Source: Luidia sarsii
Taxonomy: Eukaryota; Echinodermata; Asteroidea; Paxillosida; Luidiidae
NCBI GenBank assembly: GCA_949987565.1
Contig: OX465119.1
Location: 9,294,895-9,358,894, forward strand
Length of the DNA stretch: 64,000 nt
Reading direction: 5' to 3'
This document shows, piece by piece, positions 1 through 9,010 of the stretch. Position numbers and translations under genes: made by a program. Position 1 is the first letter of the stretch. Each line of letters begins with the position of its first letter. The notes below the pieces were generated by a model. It was not told where the DNA came from, ran no database searches, and worked only from the letters and a program-made list of their open reading frames with translations.

Positions 1-9
1 TGAAGGAGA

Positions 10-41
10 TATTAACTTGCAAAGTGTAATTTTCTTTCCAG
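10..41 (+). promoter_or_regulatory. Splice-acceptor-like module: branch-point-like motif plus pyrimidine tract and AG
   Basis: 'tattaac' at 10-16 fits a yUnAy branch-point pattern, with the candidate branch A at 15. The run 'ttttctttccag' ends in AG at 40-41, 26 nt downstream, a normal distance for spliceosomal introns. Class C monomers have 'tattcac', which still fits yUnAy. The AG is retained in nearly all monomers. I saw it lost ('ccatttac') only in those starting at 46189, 47573, 52186, 53801, 57255 and 59559. Representative site; function is inferred from motif and spacing only. Confidence 0.4.
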
Positions 42-50
42 TTACTTTTC

Positions 51-60
51 GCCGACCGAC
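51..60 (+). other. Overlapping RCCGAC motifs in each monomer
   Basis: 'gccgaccgac' contains GCCGAC at 51-56 and ACCGAC at 55-60. RCCGAC is the core of the plant DRE/CRT element bound by DREB/CBF factors, but nothing else here identifies a plant, so a regulatory role is not claimed. The motif is altered in A' monomers ('gacgaccgac'), in monomers with 'gctgaccgac' (first at 48957) and in those with 'caccgaccgac' (27478, 35794, 39721). Otherwise it is among the best-conserved words in the array. Confidence 0.3.
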
Positions 61-87
61 TGTTGTCTGCGGCTCTCTACACACACA

Positions 88-100
88 AGCTGCCCAGCTG
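88..100 (+). other. Short inverted repeat agctg-cc-cagct with CAGCTG E-box
   Basis: Five-base arms AGCTG (88-92) and CAGCT (95-99) flank CC, and CAGCTG (95-100) is a palindromic E-box sequence. It recurs in most classes. Class G monomers carry 'ctgccaagctg', which destroys the E-box but leaves outer AGCT repeats. Whether any protein binds is unknown. Confidence 0.4.
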
Positions 101-104
101 ACAG

Positions 105-112
105 AGGTTAGT
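105..112 (+). promoter_or_regulatory. Splice-donor-like site (AG|GTTAGT)
   Basis: 'ag|gttagt' is a fair match to the 5' splice-site consensus and is present in nearly every monomer. The exceptions I saw are 'agtttagt' in the D monomers starting at 16399, 22170, 27020 and 51262, which removes the GT. 'aggtcagt' in the C monomers at 30943, 32098, 43417 and 44572 keeps it. The 229-bp monomers lose two bases here ('gacaggtt') but keep GT. Representative site. Confidence 0.4.
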
Positions 113-167
113 TCTACTTGCTTGATCATATAATCATCTTGCTGTGTTCGATTTATGTTTTTTTACC

Positions 168-219
168 ACTGATAGATAGGTATTTTCAAGGGCTGTTTGC
201 ATGCCAAGTTATAGCTTCG
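168..219 (+). other. Most conserved block of the monomer
   Basis: From 'actgatagatagg' to 'atagcttcg' nearly all classes agree. The exceptions are class C (gattgg, gttcacatgcc, aaaggttcc), the gatacat subtype, the 'gtcaag' tails and point changes. It contains two adjacent GATA words and the palindromic core 'gcatgc'. This contrasts with the class-variable stretch at 113-165 just before it. The conservation may reflect binding by a satellite-associated protein or simply homogenisation; the sequence cannot distinguish these. Confidence 0.45.
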
Positions 220-2310
220 TCAAAATAATAATGAAGGAGATATTAACTTGCAAAGTGTAATTTTCTTTCCAGTTACTTTTCGACGACCGACTGTTGTCTG
301 CGGCTCTCTACACACACAAGCTGCCCAGCTGACAGAGGTTAGTTCTACTTGCTTGATCATATAATCATCTTGCTGTGTTCGATTTATGTTTTTTTACCAC
401 TGATAGATAGGTATTTTCAAGGGCTGTTTGCATGCCAAGTTATAGCTTCGTCAAAATAACAATGAAGGAGATATTAACTTGCAAAGTGTAATTTTCTTTC
501 CAGTTACTTCTCGCCGACCGACTGTTGTGTGCGGCTCTCTACACACAAAAGCTGCCCAGCTGACAGAGGTTAGTTCTAGTTGCTTGATCCTATAATCATC
601 TTACTATTTTCGATTTAAGAATCTTTACCACTGATAGATAGGTATTTTCAAGGGCTGTTTGCATGCCAAGTTATAGCTTCGTCAAAATAATAATGAAGGA
701 GATATTAACTTGCAAAGTGTAATTTTCTTTCCAGTTACTTTTCGCCGACCGACTGTTGTGTGCGGCTCTCTACACACACAAGCTGCCCAGCTGACAGAGG
801 TTAGTTCTACTTGCTTGATCATATAATCATCTTGCTGTGTTCGATTTATGTTTTTTTACCACTGATAGATAAGTATTTTCAAGGGCTGTTTGCATGCCAA
901 GTTATAGCTTCGTCAAAATAACAATGAAGGAGATATTCACTTGCAAAGTTTGATTTTCTTTCCAGTTACTTATCGCCGACCGACTGTTGTTTGCGGTTCT
1001 CTACACACACAAGCTGCCCAGCTGACAGAGGTTAGTTCTAGTTGCTTGATCACATAATCATCTTTCTATGTTCGATTTATGATTTTTTACCACTGATAGA
1101 TTGGTATTTTCAAGGGCTGTTCACATGCCAAGTTAAAGGTTCCTCAAAATAATAATGAAGGAGATATTAACTTGCAAAGTGTAATTTTCTTTTCAGTTAC
1201 TTTTCGCCGACCGACTGTTGTGTGCGGCTCTCTACACACACAAGCTGCCCAGCTGACAGAGGTTAGTTCTAGTTGCTTGACCATATAATCATCTTACTAA
1301 TTTCGATTTAAGATTTTTTACCACTGATAGATAGGTACTTTCAAGGGCTGTTTGCATGCCAAGTTATAGCTTCGTCAAAATAACAATGAAGGAGATATTA
1401 ACTTGCAAAGTGTAATTTTCTTTCCAGTTACTTTTCGCCGACCGACTGTTGTCTGCGGCTCTCTACACACACAAGCTGCCCAGCTGACAGAGGTTAGTTC
1501 TACTTGCTTGATCATATAATCATCTTGCTGTGTTCGATTTATGTTTTTTTACCACTGATAGATAGGTATTTTCAAGGGCTGTTTGCATGCCAAGTTATAG
1601 CTTCGTCAAAATAATAATGAAGGAGATATTAACTTGCAAAGTGTAATTTTCTTTCTAGTTACTTCTCGCCGACCGACTGTTGTGTGCGGCTCTCTACACA
1701 CACAAGCTGCCCAGCTGACAGAGGTTAGTTCTAGTTGCTTGATCCTATAATCATCTTACTATTTTCGATTTAAGAATCTTTACCACTGATAGATAGGTAT
1801 TTTCAAGGGCTGTTTGCATGCCAAGTTATAGCTTCGTCAAAATAATAATGAAGGAGATATTAACTTGCAAAGTGTAATTTTCTTTCCAGTTACTTTTCGC
1901 CGACCGACTGTTGTGTGCGGCTCTCTACACACACAAGCTGCCCAGCTGACAGAGGTTAGTTCTAGTTGCTTGACCATATAATCATCTTACTAATTTCGAT
2001 TTAAGATTTTTTACCACTGATAGATAGGTATTTTCAAGGGCTGTTTGCATGCCAAGTTATAGCTTCGTCAAAATAACAATGAAGGAGATATTAACTTGCA
2101 AAGTGTAATTTTCTTTCCAGTTACTTTTCGCCGACCGACTGTTGTGTGCGGCTCTCTACACACACAAGCTGCCCAGCTGACAGAGGTTAGTTCTACTTGC
2201 TTGATCATATAATCATCTTGCTGTGTTCGATTTATGTTTTTTTACCACTGATAGATAGGTATTTTCAAGGGCTGTTTGCATGCCAAGTTATAGCTTCGTC
2301 AAAATAATAA

Positions 2311-2537
2311 TGAAGGAGATATTAACTTGCAAAGTGTAATTTTCTTTCCAGTTCTCGCCGACCGACTGTTGTGTGCGGCTCTCTACACACACAAGCTGCC
2401 CAGCTGACAGAGGTTAGTTCTAGTTGATTGACCCGATAATCATCTTACTATTTTCGATTTAAGAATTTTTACCACTGATAGATAGGTATTTTCAAGGGCT
2501 GTTTGCATGCCAAGGTATAGCTTCGTCAAAATAATAA
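2311..2537 (+). repeat. Class F short monomer (227 bp), first of twelve
   Basis: Class F has lost four bases after the acceptor-like AG, so 'ccagttacttctcg' becomes 'ccagttctcg'. It also has 'gattgacccg' or 'gattgatccg' in the variable region. Other F-type monomers start at 5541, 7392 (226 bp, with an additional lost A), 11321, 17092, 50111, 54031, 56566, 58870, 59789 and 62093. The F/H chimera at 27251 also has the 4-bp deletion. F copies up to 17 kb have 'gacccg'; those from 35 kb on have 'gatccg'. Confidence 0.9.
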
Positions 2538-2999
2538 TGAAGGAGATATTAACTTGCAAAGTGTAATTTTCTTTCCAGTTACTTCTCGCCGACCGACTGT
2601 TGTGTGCGGCTCTCTACACACACAAGCTGCCCAGCTGACAGAGGTTAGTTCTAGTTGCTTGATCCTATAATCATCTTACTATTTTCGATTTAAGAATCTT
2701 TACCACTGATAGATAGGTATTTTCAAGGGCTGTTTGCATGCCAAGTTATAGCTTCGTCAAAATAATAATGAAGGAGATATTAACTTGCAAAGTGTAATTT
2801 TCTTTCCAGTTACTTTTCGCCGACCGACTGTTGTCTGCGGCTCTCTACACACACAAGCTGCCCAGCTGACAGAGGTTAGTTCTACTTGCTTGATCATATA
2901 ATCATCTTGCTGTGTTCGATTTATGTTTTTTTACCACTGATAGATAGGTATTTTCAAGGGCTGTTCACATGCCAAGTTATAGCTTCGTCAAGTTAATAA

Positions 3000-4154
3000 T
3001 GAAGGAGATATTAACTTGCAAAGTGTAATTTTCTTTCCAGTTACTTCTCGCCGACCGACTGTTGTGTGCGGCTCTATACACACACAAGCTGCCCAGCTGA
3101 CAGAGGTTAGTTCTAGTTGCTTGACTATATAATCATCTTACTATTTTCGATTTAAGATTTTTTACCACTGATAGATAGGTATTTTCAAGGGCTGTTTGCA
3201 TGCCAAGTTATAGCTTCGTCAAAATAACAATGAAGGAGATATTCACTTGCAAAGTTTGATTTTCTTTCCAGTTACTTATCGCCGACCGACTGTTGTTTGC
3301 GGTTCTCTACACACACAAGCTGCCCAGCTGACAGAGGTTAGTTCTAGTTGCTTGATCACATAATCATCTTTCTATGTTCGATTTATGATTTTTTACCACT
3401 GATAGATTGGTATTTTCAAGGGCTGTTCACATGCCAAGTTAAAGGTTCCTCAAAATAATAATGAAGGAGATATTAACTTGCAAAGTGTAATTTTCTTTCC
3501 AGTTACTTTTCGCCGACCGACTGTTGTGTGCGGCTCTCTACACACACAAGCTGCCCAGCTGACAGAGGTTAGTTCTAGTTGCTTGACCATATAATCATCT
3601 TACTAATTTCGATTTAAGATTTTTTACCACTGATAGATAGGTATTTTCAAGGGCTGTTTGCATGCCAAGTTATAGCTTCGTCAAAATAACAATGAAGGAG
3701 ATATTAACTTGCAAAGTGTAATTTTCTTTCCAGTTACTTTTCGCCGACCGACTGTTGTCTGCGGCTCTCTACACACACAAGCTGCCCAGCTGACAGAGGT
3801 TAGTTCTACTTGCTTGATCATATAATCATCTTGCTGTGTTCGATTTATGTTTTTTTACCACTGATAGATAAGTATTTTCAAGGGCTGTTTGCATGCCAAG
3901 TTATAGCTTCGTCAAAATAATAATGAAGGAGATATTAACTTGCAAAGTGTAATTTTCTTTCCAGTTACTTTTCGACGACCGACTGTTGTCTGCGGCTCTC
4001 TACACACACAAGCTGCCCAGCTGACAGAGGTTAGTTCTACTTGCTTGATCATATAATCATCTTGCTGTGTTCGATTTATGTTTTTTTACCACTGATAGAT
4101 AGGTATTTTCAAGGGCTGTTTGCATGCCAAGTTATAGCTTCGTCAAGTTAATAA
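3000..4154 (+). repeat. 5-mer higher-order repeat, copy 1 (E-C-D-A-A')
   Basis: Starts: 3000 E, 3231 C, 3462 D, 3693 A with 'gataagt', 3924 A' with 'cgacgacc'. The same five in the same order, including the 'gataagt' subtype, follow immediately at 4155. Length 1,155 bp. Confidence 0.9.
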
Positions 4155-5309
4155 TGAAGGAGATATTAACTTGCAAAGTTTAATTTTCTTTCCAGTTACT
4201 TCTCGCCGACCGACTGTTGTGTGCGGCTCTATACACACACAAGCTGCCCAGCTGACAGAGGTTAGTTCTAGTTGCTTGACTATATAATCATCTTACTATT
4301 TTCGATTTAAGATTTTTTACCACTGATAGATAGGTATTTTCAAGGGCTGTTTGCATGCCAAGTTATAGCTTCGTCAAAATAACAATGAAGGAGATATTCA
4401 CTTGCAAAGTTTGATTTTCTTTCCAGTTACTTATCGCCGACCGACTGTTGTTTGCGGTTCTCTACACACACAAGCTGCCCAGCTGACAGAGGTTAGTTCT
4501 AGTTGCTTGATCACATAATCATCTTTCTATGTTCGATTTATGATTTTTTACCACTGATAGATTGGTATTTTCAAGGGCTGTTCACATGCCAAGTTAAAGG
4601 TTCCTCAAAATAATAATGAAGGAGATATTAACCTGCAAAGTGTAATTTTCTTTCCAGTTACTTTTCGCCGACCGACTGTTGTGTGCGGCTCTCTACACAC
4701 ACAAGCTGCCCAGCTGACAGAGGTTAGTTCTAGTTGCTTGACCATATAATCATCTTACTAATTTCGATTTAAGATTTTTTACCACTGATAGATAGGTATT
4801 TTCAAGGGCTGTTTGCATGCCAAGTTATAGCTTCGTCAAAATAACAATGAAGGAGATATTAACTTGCAAAGTGTAATTTTCTTTCCAGTTACTTTTCGCC
4901 GACCGACTGTTGTCTGCGGCTCTCTACACACACAAGCTGCCCAGCTGACAGAGGTTAGTTCTACTTGCTTGATCATATAATCATCTTGCTGTGTTCGATT
5001 TATGTTTTTTTACCACTGATAGATAAGTATTTTCAAGGGCTGTTTGCATGCCAAGTTTTAGCTTCGTCAAAATAATAATGAAGGAGATATTAACTTGCAA
5101 AGTGTAATTTTCTTTCCAGTTACTTTTCGACGACCGACTGTTGTCTGCGGCTCTCTACACACACAAGCTGCCCAGCTGACAGAGGTTAGTTCTACTTGCT
5201 TGATCATATAATCATCTTGCTGTGTTCGATTTATGTTTTTTTACCACTGATAGATAGGTATTTTCAAGGGCTGTTTGCATGCCAAGTTATAGCTTCGTCA
5301 AATTAATAA
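4155..5309 (+). repeat. 5-mer higher-order repeat, copy 2 (E-C-D-A-A')
   Basis: Starts: 4155 E, 4386 C, 4617 D, 4848 A, 5079 A'. It differs from copy 1 by few point changes, for example 'aagtttaatt' in E, 'aacctgc' in D and 'aagttttagc' in A. Its A' tail is 'caaattaataa' rather than 'caagttaataa', matching the class G-type monomer that follows. Confidence 0.9.
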
Positions 5310-7160
5310 TGAAGGAGATATTAACTTGCAAAGTGTAATTTTCTTTCCAGTTACTTCTCGCCGACCGACTGTTGTGTGCTACTCTCTACACACACAAGCT
5401 GCCCAGCTGACAGAGGTTAGTTCTACTTGCTTGATCATATAATCATCTTGCTGTGTTCGATTTATGTTTTTTTACCACTGATAGATAGGTATTTTCAAGG
5501 GCTGTTTGCATGCCAAGTTATAGCTTCGTCAAAATAATAATGAAGGAGATATTAACTTGCAAAGTGTAATTTTCTTTCCAGTTCTCGCCGACCGACTGTT
5601 GTGTGCGGCTCTCTACACACACAAGCTGCCCAGCTGACAGAGGTTAGTTCTAGTTGATTGACCCGATAATCATCTTACTATTTTCGATTTAAGAATTTTT
5701 ACCACTGATAGATAGGTATTTTCAAGGGCTGTTTGCATGCCAAGTTATAGCTTCCTCAAAATAATAATGAAGGAGATATTAACTTGCAAAGTGTAATTTT
5801 CTTTCCAGTTACTTCTCGCCGACCGACTGTTGTATGCGGCTCTCTACACACACAAGCTGCCCAGCTGACAGAGGTTAGTTCTACTTGCTTGATCATATAA
5901 TCATCTTGCTGTGTTCGATTTATGTTTTGTTACCACTGATAGATAGGTATTTTCAAGGGCTGTTTGCATGGCAAGTTATAGCTTCGTCAAAATAACAATG
6001 AAGGAGATATTCACTTGCAAAGTTTGATTTTCTTTCCAGTTACTTATCGCCGACCGACTGTTGTCTGCGGCTCTCTACACACAAAAGCTGCCCAGCTGAC
6101 AGAGGTTAGTTCTACTTGCTTGATCATATAATCATCTTGCTGTGTTCGATTTATGTTTTTTTACCACTGATAGATAGGTATTTTCAAGGGCTGTTTGCAT
6201 GCCAAGTTATAGCTTCGTCAAATTAATAATGAAGGAGATATTAACTTGCAAAGTGTAATTTTCTTTCCAGTTACTTCTCGCCGACCGACTGTTGTGTGCT
6301 ACTCTCTACACACACAGGCTGCCAAGCTGACAGAGGTTAGTTCTAGTTGCCTGATCCTATAATCATCTTACTATTTTCGATTTAAGATTTTTTACGACTG
6401 ATAGATAGGTATTTTCAAGGGCTGTTTGCATGCCAAGTTATAGCTTCGTCAAGTTAATAATGAAGGAGATATTAACTTGCAAAGTGTAATTTTCTTTCCA
6501 GTTACTTCTCGCCGACCGACTGTTGTGTGCGGCTCTATACACACACAAGCTGCCCAGCTGACAGAGGTTAGTTCTAGTTGCTTGACTATATAATCATCTT
6601 ACTATTTTTGATTTAAGATTTTTTACCACTGATAGATAGGTATTTTCAAGGGCTGTTTGCATGCCAAGTTATAGCTTCGTCAAAATAACAATGAAGGAGA
6701 TATTCACTTGCAAAGTTTGATTTTCTTTCCAGTTACTTTTCGCCGACCGACTGTTGTCTGCGGCTCTCTACACACACCACACACAAGCTGCCCAGCTGAC
6801 AGAGGTTAGTTCTACTTGCTTGATCATATAATCATCTTGCTGTGTTCGATTTATGTTTTGTTACCACTGATAGATAGGTATTTTCAAGGGCTGTTTGCAT
6901 GCCAAGTTATAGCTTCGTCAAAATAATAATGAAGGAGATATTAACTTGCAAAGTGTAATTTTCTTTCCAGTTACTTATCGCCGACCGACTGTTGTGTGCG
7001 GCTCTCTACACACACAAGCTGCCCAGCTGACAGAGGTTAGTTCTAGTTGCTTGATCCTATAATCATCTTACTATTTTCGATTTAAGAATCTTTACCACTG
7101 ATAGATAGGTATTTTCAAGGGCTGTTTGCATGCCAAGTTATAGCTTCGTCAAAATAATAA
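5310..7160 (+). repeat. 8-mer higher-order repeat, copy 1
   Basis: Starts: 5310 G/A chimera, 5541 F, 5768 H/A chimera ('gtatgcgg' then an A-type 3' half with 'catggcaag'), 5999 C/A chimera, 6230 G ('caggctgccaag'), 6461 E ('ctatttttgattt'), 6692 C/A chimera with a 7-bp insertion, 6930 B. Length 1,851 bp (eight monomers, minus 4, plus 7). Four of the eight monomers are chimeric, so the unit formed after several exchanges between classes. Confidence 0.92.
6692..6929 (+). repeat. 238-bp monomer with 7-bp expansion in the CA run
   Basis: The CA run reads 'tacacacaccacacacaag' instead of 'tacacacacaag', adding seven bases to the exon-like segment. The only other copy is the monomer at 8542-8779, its 8-mer partner. 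The 25-mer equivalents at 12703 and 18474 lack the insertion, so it arose within the 8-mer lineage before that unit duplicated, or was lost from the others. Confidence 0.9.
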
Positions 7161-9010
7161 TGAAGGAGATATTAACTTGCAAAGTGTAATTTTCTTTCCA
7201 GTTACTTCTCGCCGACCGACTGTTGTGTGCTACTCTCTACACACACAAGCTGCCCAGCTGACAGAGGTTAGTTCTACTTGCTTGATCATATAATCATCTT
7301 GCTGTGTTCGATTTATGTTTTTTTACCACTGATAGATAGGTATTTTCAAGGGCTGTTTGCATGCCAAGTTATAGCTTCGTCAAAAGAATAATGAAGGAGA
7401 TATTAACTTGCAAGTGTAATTTTCTTTCCAGTTCTCGCCGACCGACTGTTGTGTGCGGCTCTCTACACACACAAGCTGCCCAGCTGACAGAGGTTAGTTC
7501 TAGTTGATTGACCCGATAATCATCTCACTATTTTCGATTTAAGAATTTTTACCACTGATAGATAGGTATTTTCAAGGGCTGTTTGCATGCCAAGTTATAG
7601 CTTCCTCAAAATAATAATGAAGGAGATATTAACTTGCAAAGTGTAATTTTCTTTCCAGTTACTTCTCGCCGACCGACTGTTGTATGCGGCTCTCTACACA
7701 CACAAGCTGCCCAGCTGACAGAGGTTAGTTCTACTTGCTTGATCATATAATCATCTTGCTGTGTTCGATTTATGTTTTGTTACCACTGATAGATAGGTAT
7801 TTTCAAGGGCTGTTTGCATGGCAAGTTATAGCTTCGTCAAAATAACAATGAAGGAGATATTCACTTGCAAAGTTTGATTTTCTTTCCAGTTACTTATCGC
7901 CGACCGACTGTTGTCTGCGGCTCTCTACACACAAAAGCTGCCCAGCTGACAAAGGTTAGTTCTACTTGCTTGATCATATAATCATCTTGCTGTGTTCGAT
8001 TTATGTTTTTTTACCACTGATAGATAGGTATTTTCAAGGGCTGTTTGCATGCCAAGTTATAGCTTCGTCAAATTAATAATGAAGGAGATATTAACTTGCA
8101 AAGTGTAATTTTCTTTCCAGTTACTTCTCGCCGACCGACTGTTGTGTGCTACTCTCTACACACACAGGCTGCCAAGCTGACAGAGGTTAGTTCTAGTTGC
8201 CTGATCCTATAATCATCTTACTATTTTCGATTTAAGATTTTTTACGACTGATAGATAGGTATTTTCAAGGGCTGTTTGCATGCCAAGTTATAGCTTCGTC
8301 AAGTTAATAATGAAGGAGATATTAACTTGCAAAGTGTAATTTTCTTTCCAGTTACTTCTCGCCGACCGACTGTTGTGTGCGGCTCTATACACACACAAGC
8401 TGCCCAGCTGACAGAGGTTAGTTCTAGTTGCTTGACTATATAATCATCTTACTATTTTTGATTTAAGATTTTTTACCACTGATAGATAGGTATTTTCAAG
8501 GGCTGTTTGCATGCCAAGTTATAGCTTCGTCAAAATAACAATGAAGGAGATATTCACTTGCAAAGTTTGATTTTCTTTCCAGTTACTTTTCGCCGACCGA
8601 CTGTTGTCTGCGGCTCTCTACACACACCACACACAAGCTGCCCAGCTGACAGAGGTTAGTTCTACTTGCTTGATCATATAATCATCTTGCTGTGTTCGAT
8701 TTATGTTTTGTTACCACTGATAGATAGGTATTTTCAAGGGCTGTTTGCATGCCAAGTTATAGCTTCGTCAAAATAATAATGAAGGAGATATTAACTTGCA
8801 AAGTGTAATTTTCTTTCCAGTTACTTATCGCCGACCGACTGTTGTGTGCGGCTCTCTACACACACAAGCTGCCCAGCTGACAGAGGTTAGTTCTAGTTGC
8901 TTGATCCTATAATCATCTTACTATTTTCGATTTAAGAATCTTTACCACTGATAGATAGGTATTTTCAAGGGCTGTTTGCATGCCAAGTTATAGCTTCGTC
9001 AAAATAATAA
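7161..9010 (+). repeat. 8-mer higher-order repeat, copy 2
   Basis: Starts: 7161 G/A, 7392 F, 7618 H/A, 7849 C/A, 8080 G, 8311 E, 8542 C/A with the same 7-bp insertion, 8780 B. It is one base shorter than copy 1 because the F monomer has 'cttgcaagtg' instead of 'cttgcaaagtg'. Other differences are minor, such as 'caaaagaata' before 7392 and 'gacaaaggtt' in the monomer at 7849. The near identity indicates a recent duplication. Confidence 0.92.

Larger units (their letters stand above)
42..106 (+). other. Exon-like 65-nt segment between acceptor-like and donor-like motifs
   Basis: This segment sits between the AG at 40-41 and the GT at 107-108. It is visibly richer in GC than the rest of the monomer. 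It recurs in every monomer, usually at 65 nt; it is 61 nt in class F, 63 in the three 229-bp monomers and 72 in the two 238-bp monomers. Because 65 is not divisible by 3, joining successive copies changes frame each time. One of the three frames meets a TGA in 'agctga', so a spliced concatemer would hit a stop about every third copy. It may be non-coding exon-like sequence or an accidental cryptic exon. Confidence 0.35.
1..231 (+). repeat. Reference monomer (class A) used for phase and anatomy
   Basis: This first complete monomer sets the phase used throughout. Its parts are: 1-9 purine-rich start; 10-16 'tattaac'; 30-41 pyrimidine-rich run ending in AG; 42-106 a GC-richer 65-nt segment holding 'gccgaccgac', a short CA run and 'agctgcccagct'; 107-112 'gttagt'; 113-165 the most class-variable part, including four variable bases at 126-129; 168-219 a strongly conserved stretch; 220-231 an A-rich tail with four main forms ('caaaataataa', 'caaaataacaa', 'caaattaataa', 'caagttaataa'). 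The tail form correlates with the class of the next monomer, so higher-order order is preserved. Confidence 0.97.
1..2999 (+). repeat. Block 1: thirteen mixed monomers
   Basis: Monomer starts and classes: 1 A, 232 A', 463 B (with 'acacaaaagctg'), 694 A with 'tgtgcgg', 925 C, 1156 D, 1387 A, 1618 B, 1849 D, 2080 A with 'tgtgcgg', 2311 F (227 bp), 2538 B, 2769 A with a class C-like 'gttcacatgcc' tail. No clean higher-order copy of this stretch is present. The C-D-A and B-D-A runs are fragments of units seen elsewhere. The last monomer has a mixed tail ending 'caagttaataa', the form that normally precedes class E, and indeed E follows. Confidence 0.85.

Noticed and set aside
75..88. CA dinucleotide microsatellite as an independent feature
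   Set aside because: It has only about four CA units inside each monomer and is part of the satellite; only the shared 7-bp expansion at 6692 and 8542 is notable.
3..133. Shine-Dalgarno-like 'aaggagatat' followed eight bases later by TTG and a 38-codon open frame in each monomer
   Set aside because: There is no ATG, the frame is broken in class F, and a 64-kb array of one 231-bp unit with nested higher-order repeats is not a bacterial arrangement. The resemblance to a ribosome binding site is taken as chance.
123..138. TATA box in 'gactatataatc' of classes E and H
   Set aside because: It is AT-rich by composition, varies by class at the very bases concerned, and no initiator or transcribed unit is evident downstream.
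145..164. Pol III B-box-like 'gttcgattta' followed by a run of seven T in class A
   Set aside because: B-box agreement is partial, there is no A box at a proper distance and no cloverleaf or acceptor stem. Other classes have 'tttcgattta' and interrupted T runs.
42..165. Spliced-leader RNA gene array (exon ending at a donor, tandem units)
   Set aside because: The order exon-donor is there, but a spliced leader needs no acceptor upstream, and I see no convincing Sm site with a following stem-loop. Class divergence is also far higher than usual for a spliced-leader gene array.
216..231. Possible CENP-B box from 'ttcgtcaaaa'
   Set aside because: The first half fits TTCGNNNNA, but the required CGGG of the second half is missing ('aataa' or 'aacaa' instead). 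No intact CENP-B box was found in any class on the plus strand.
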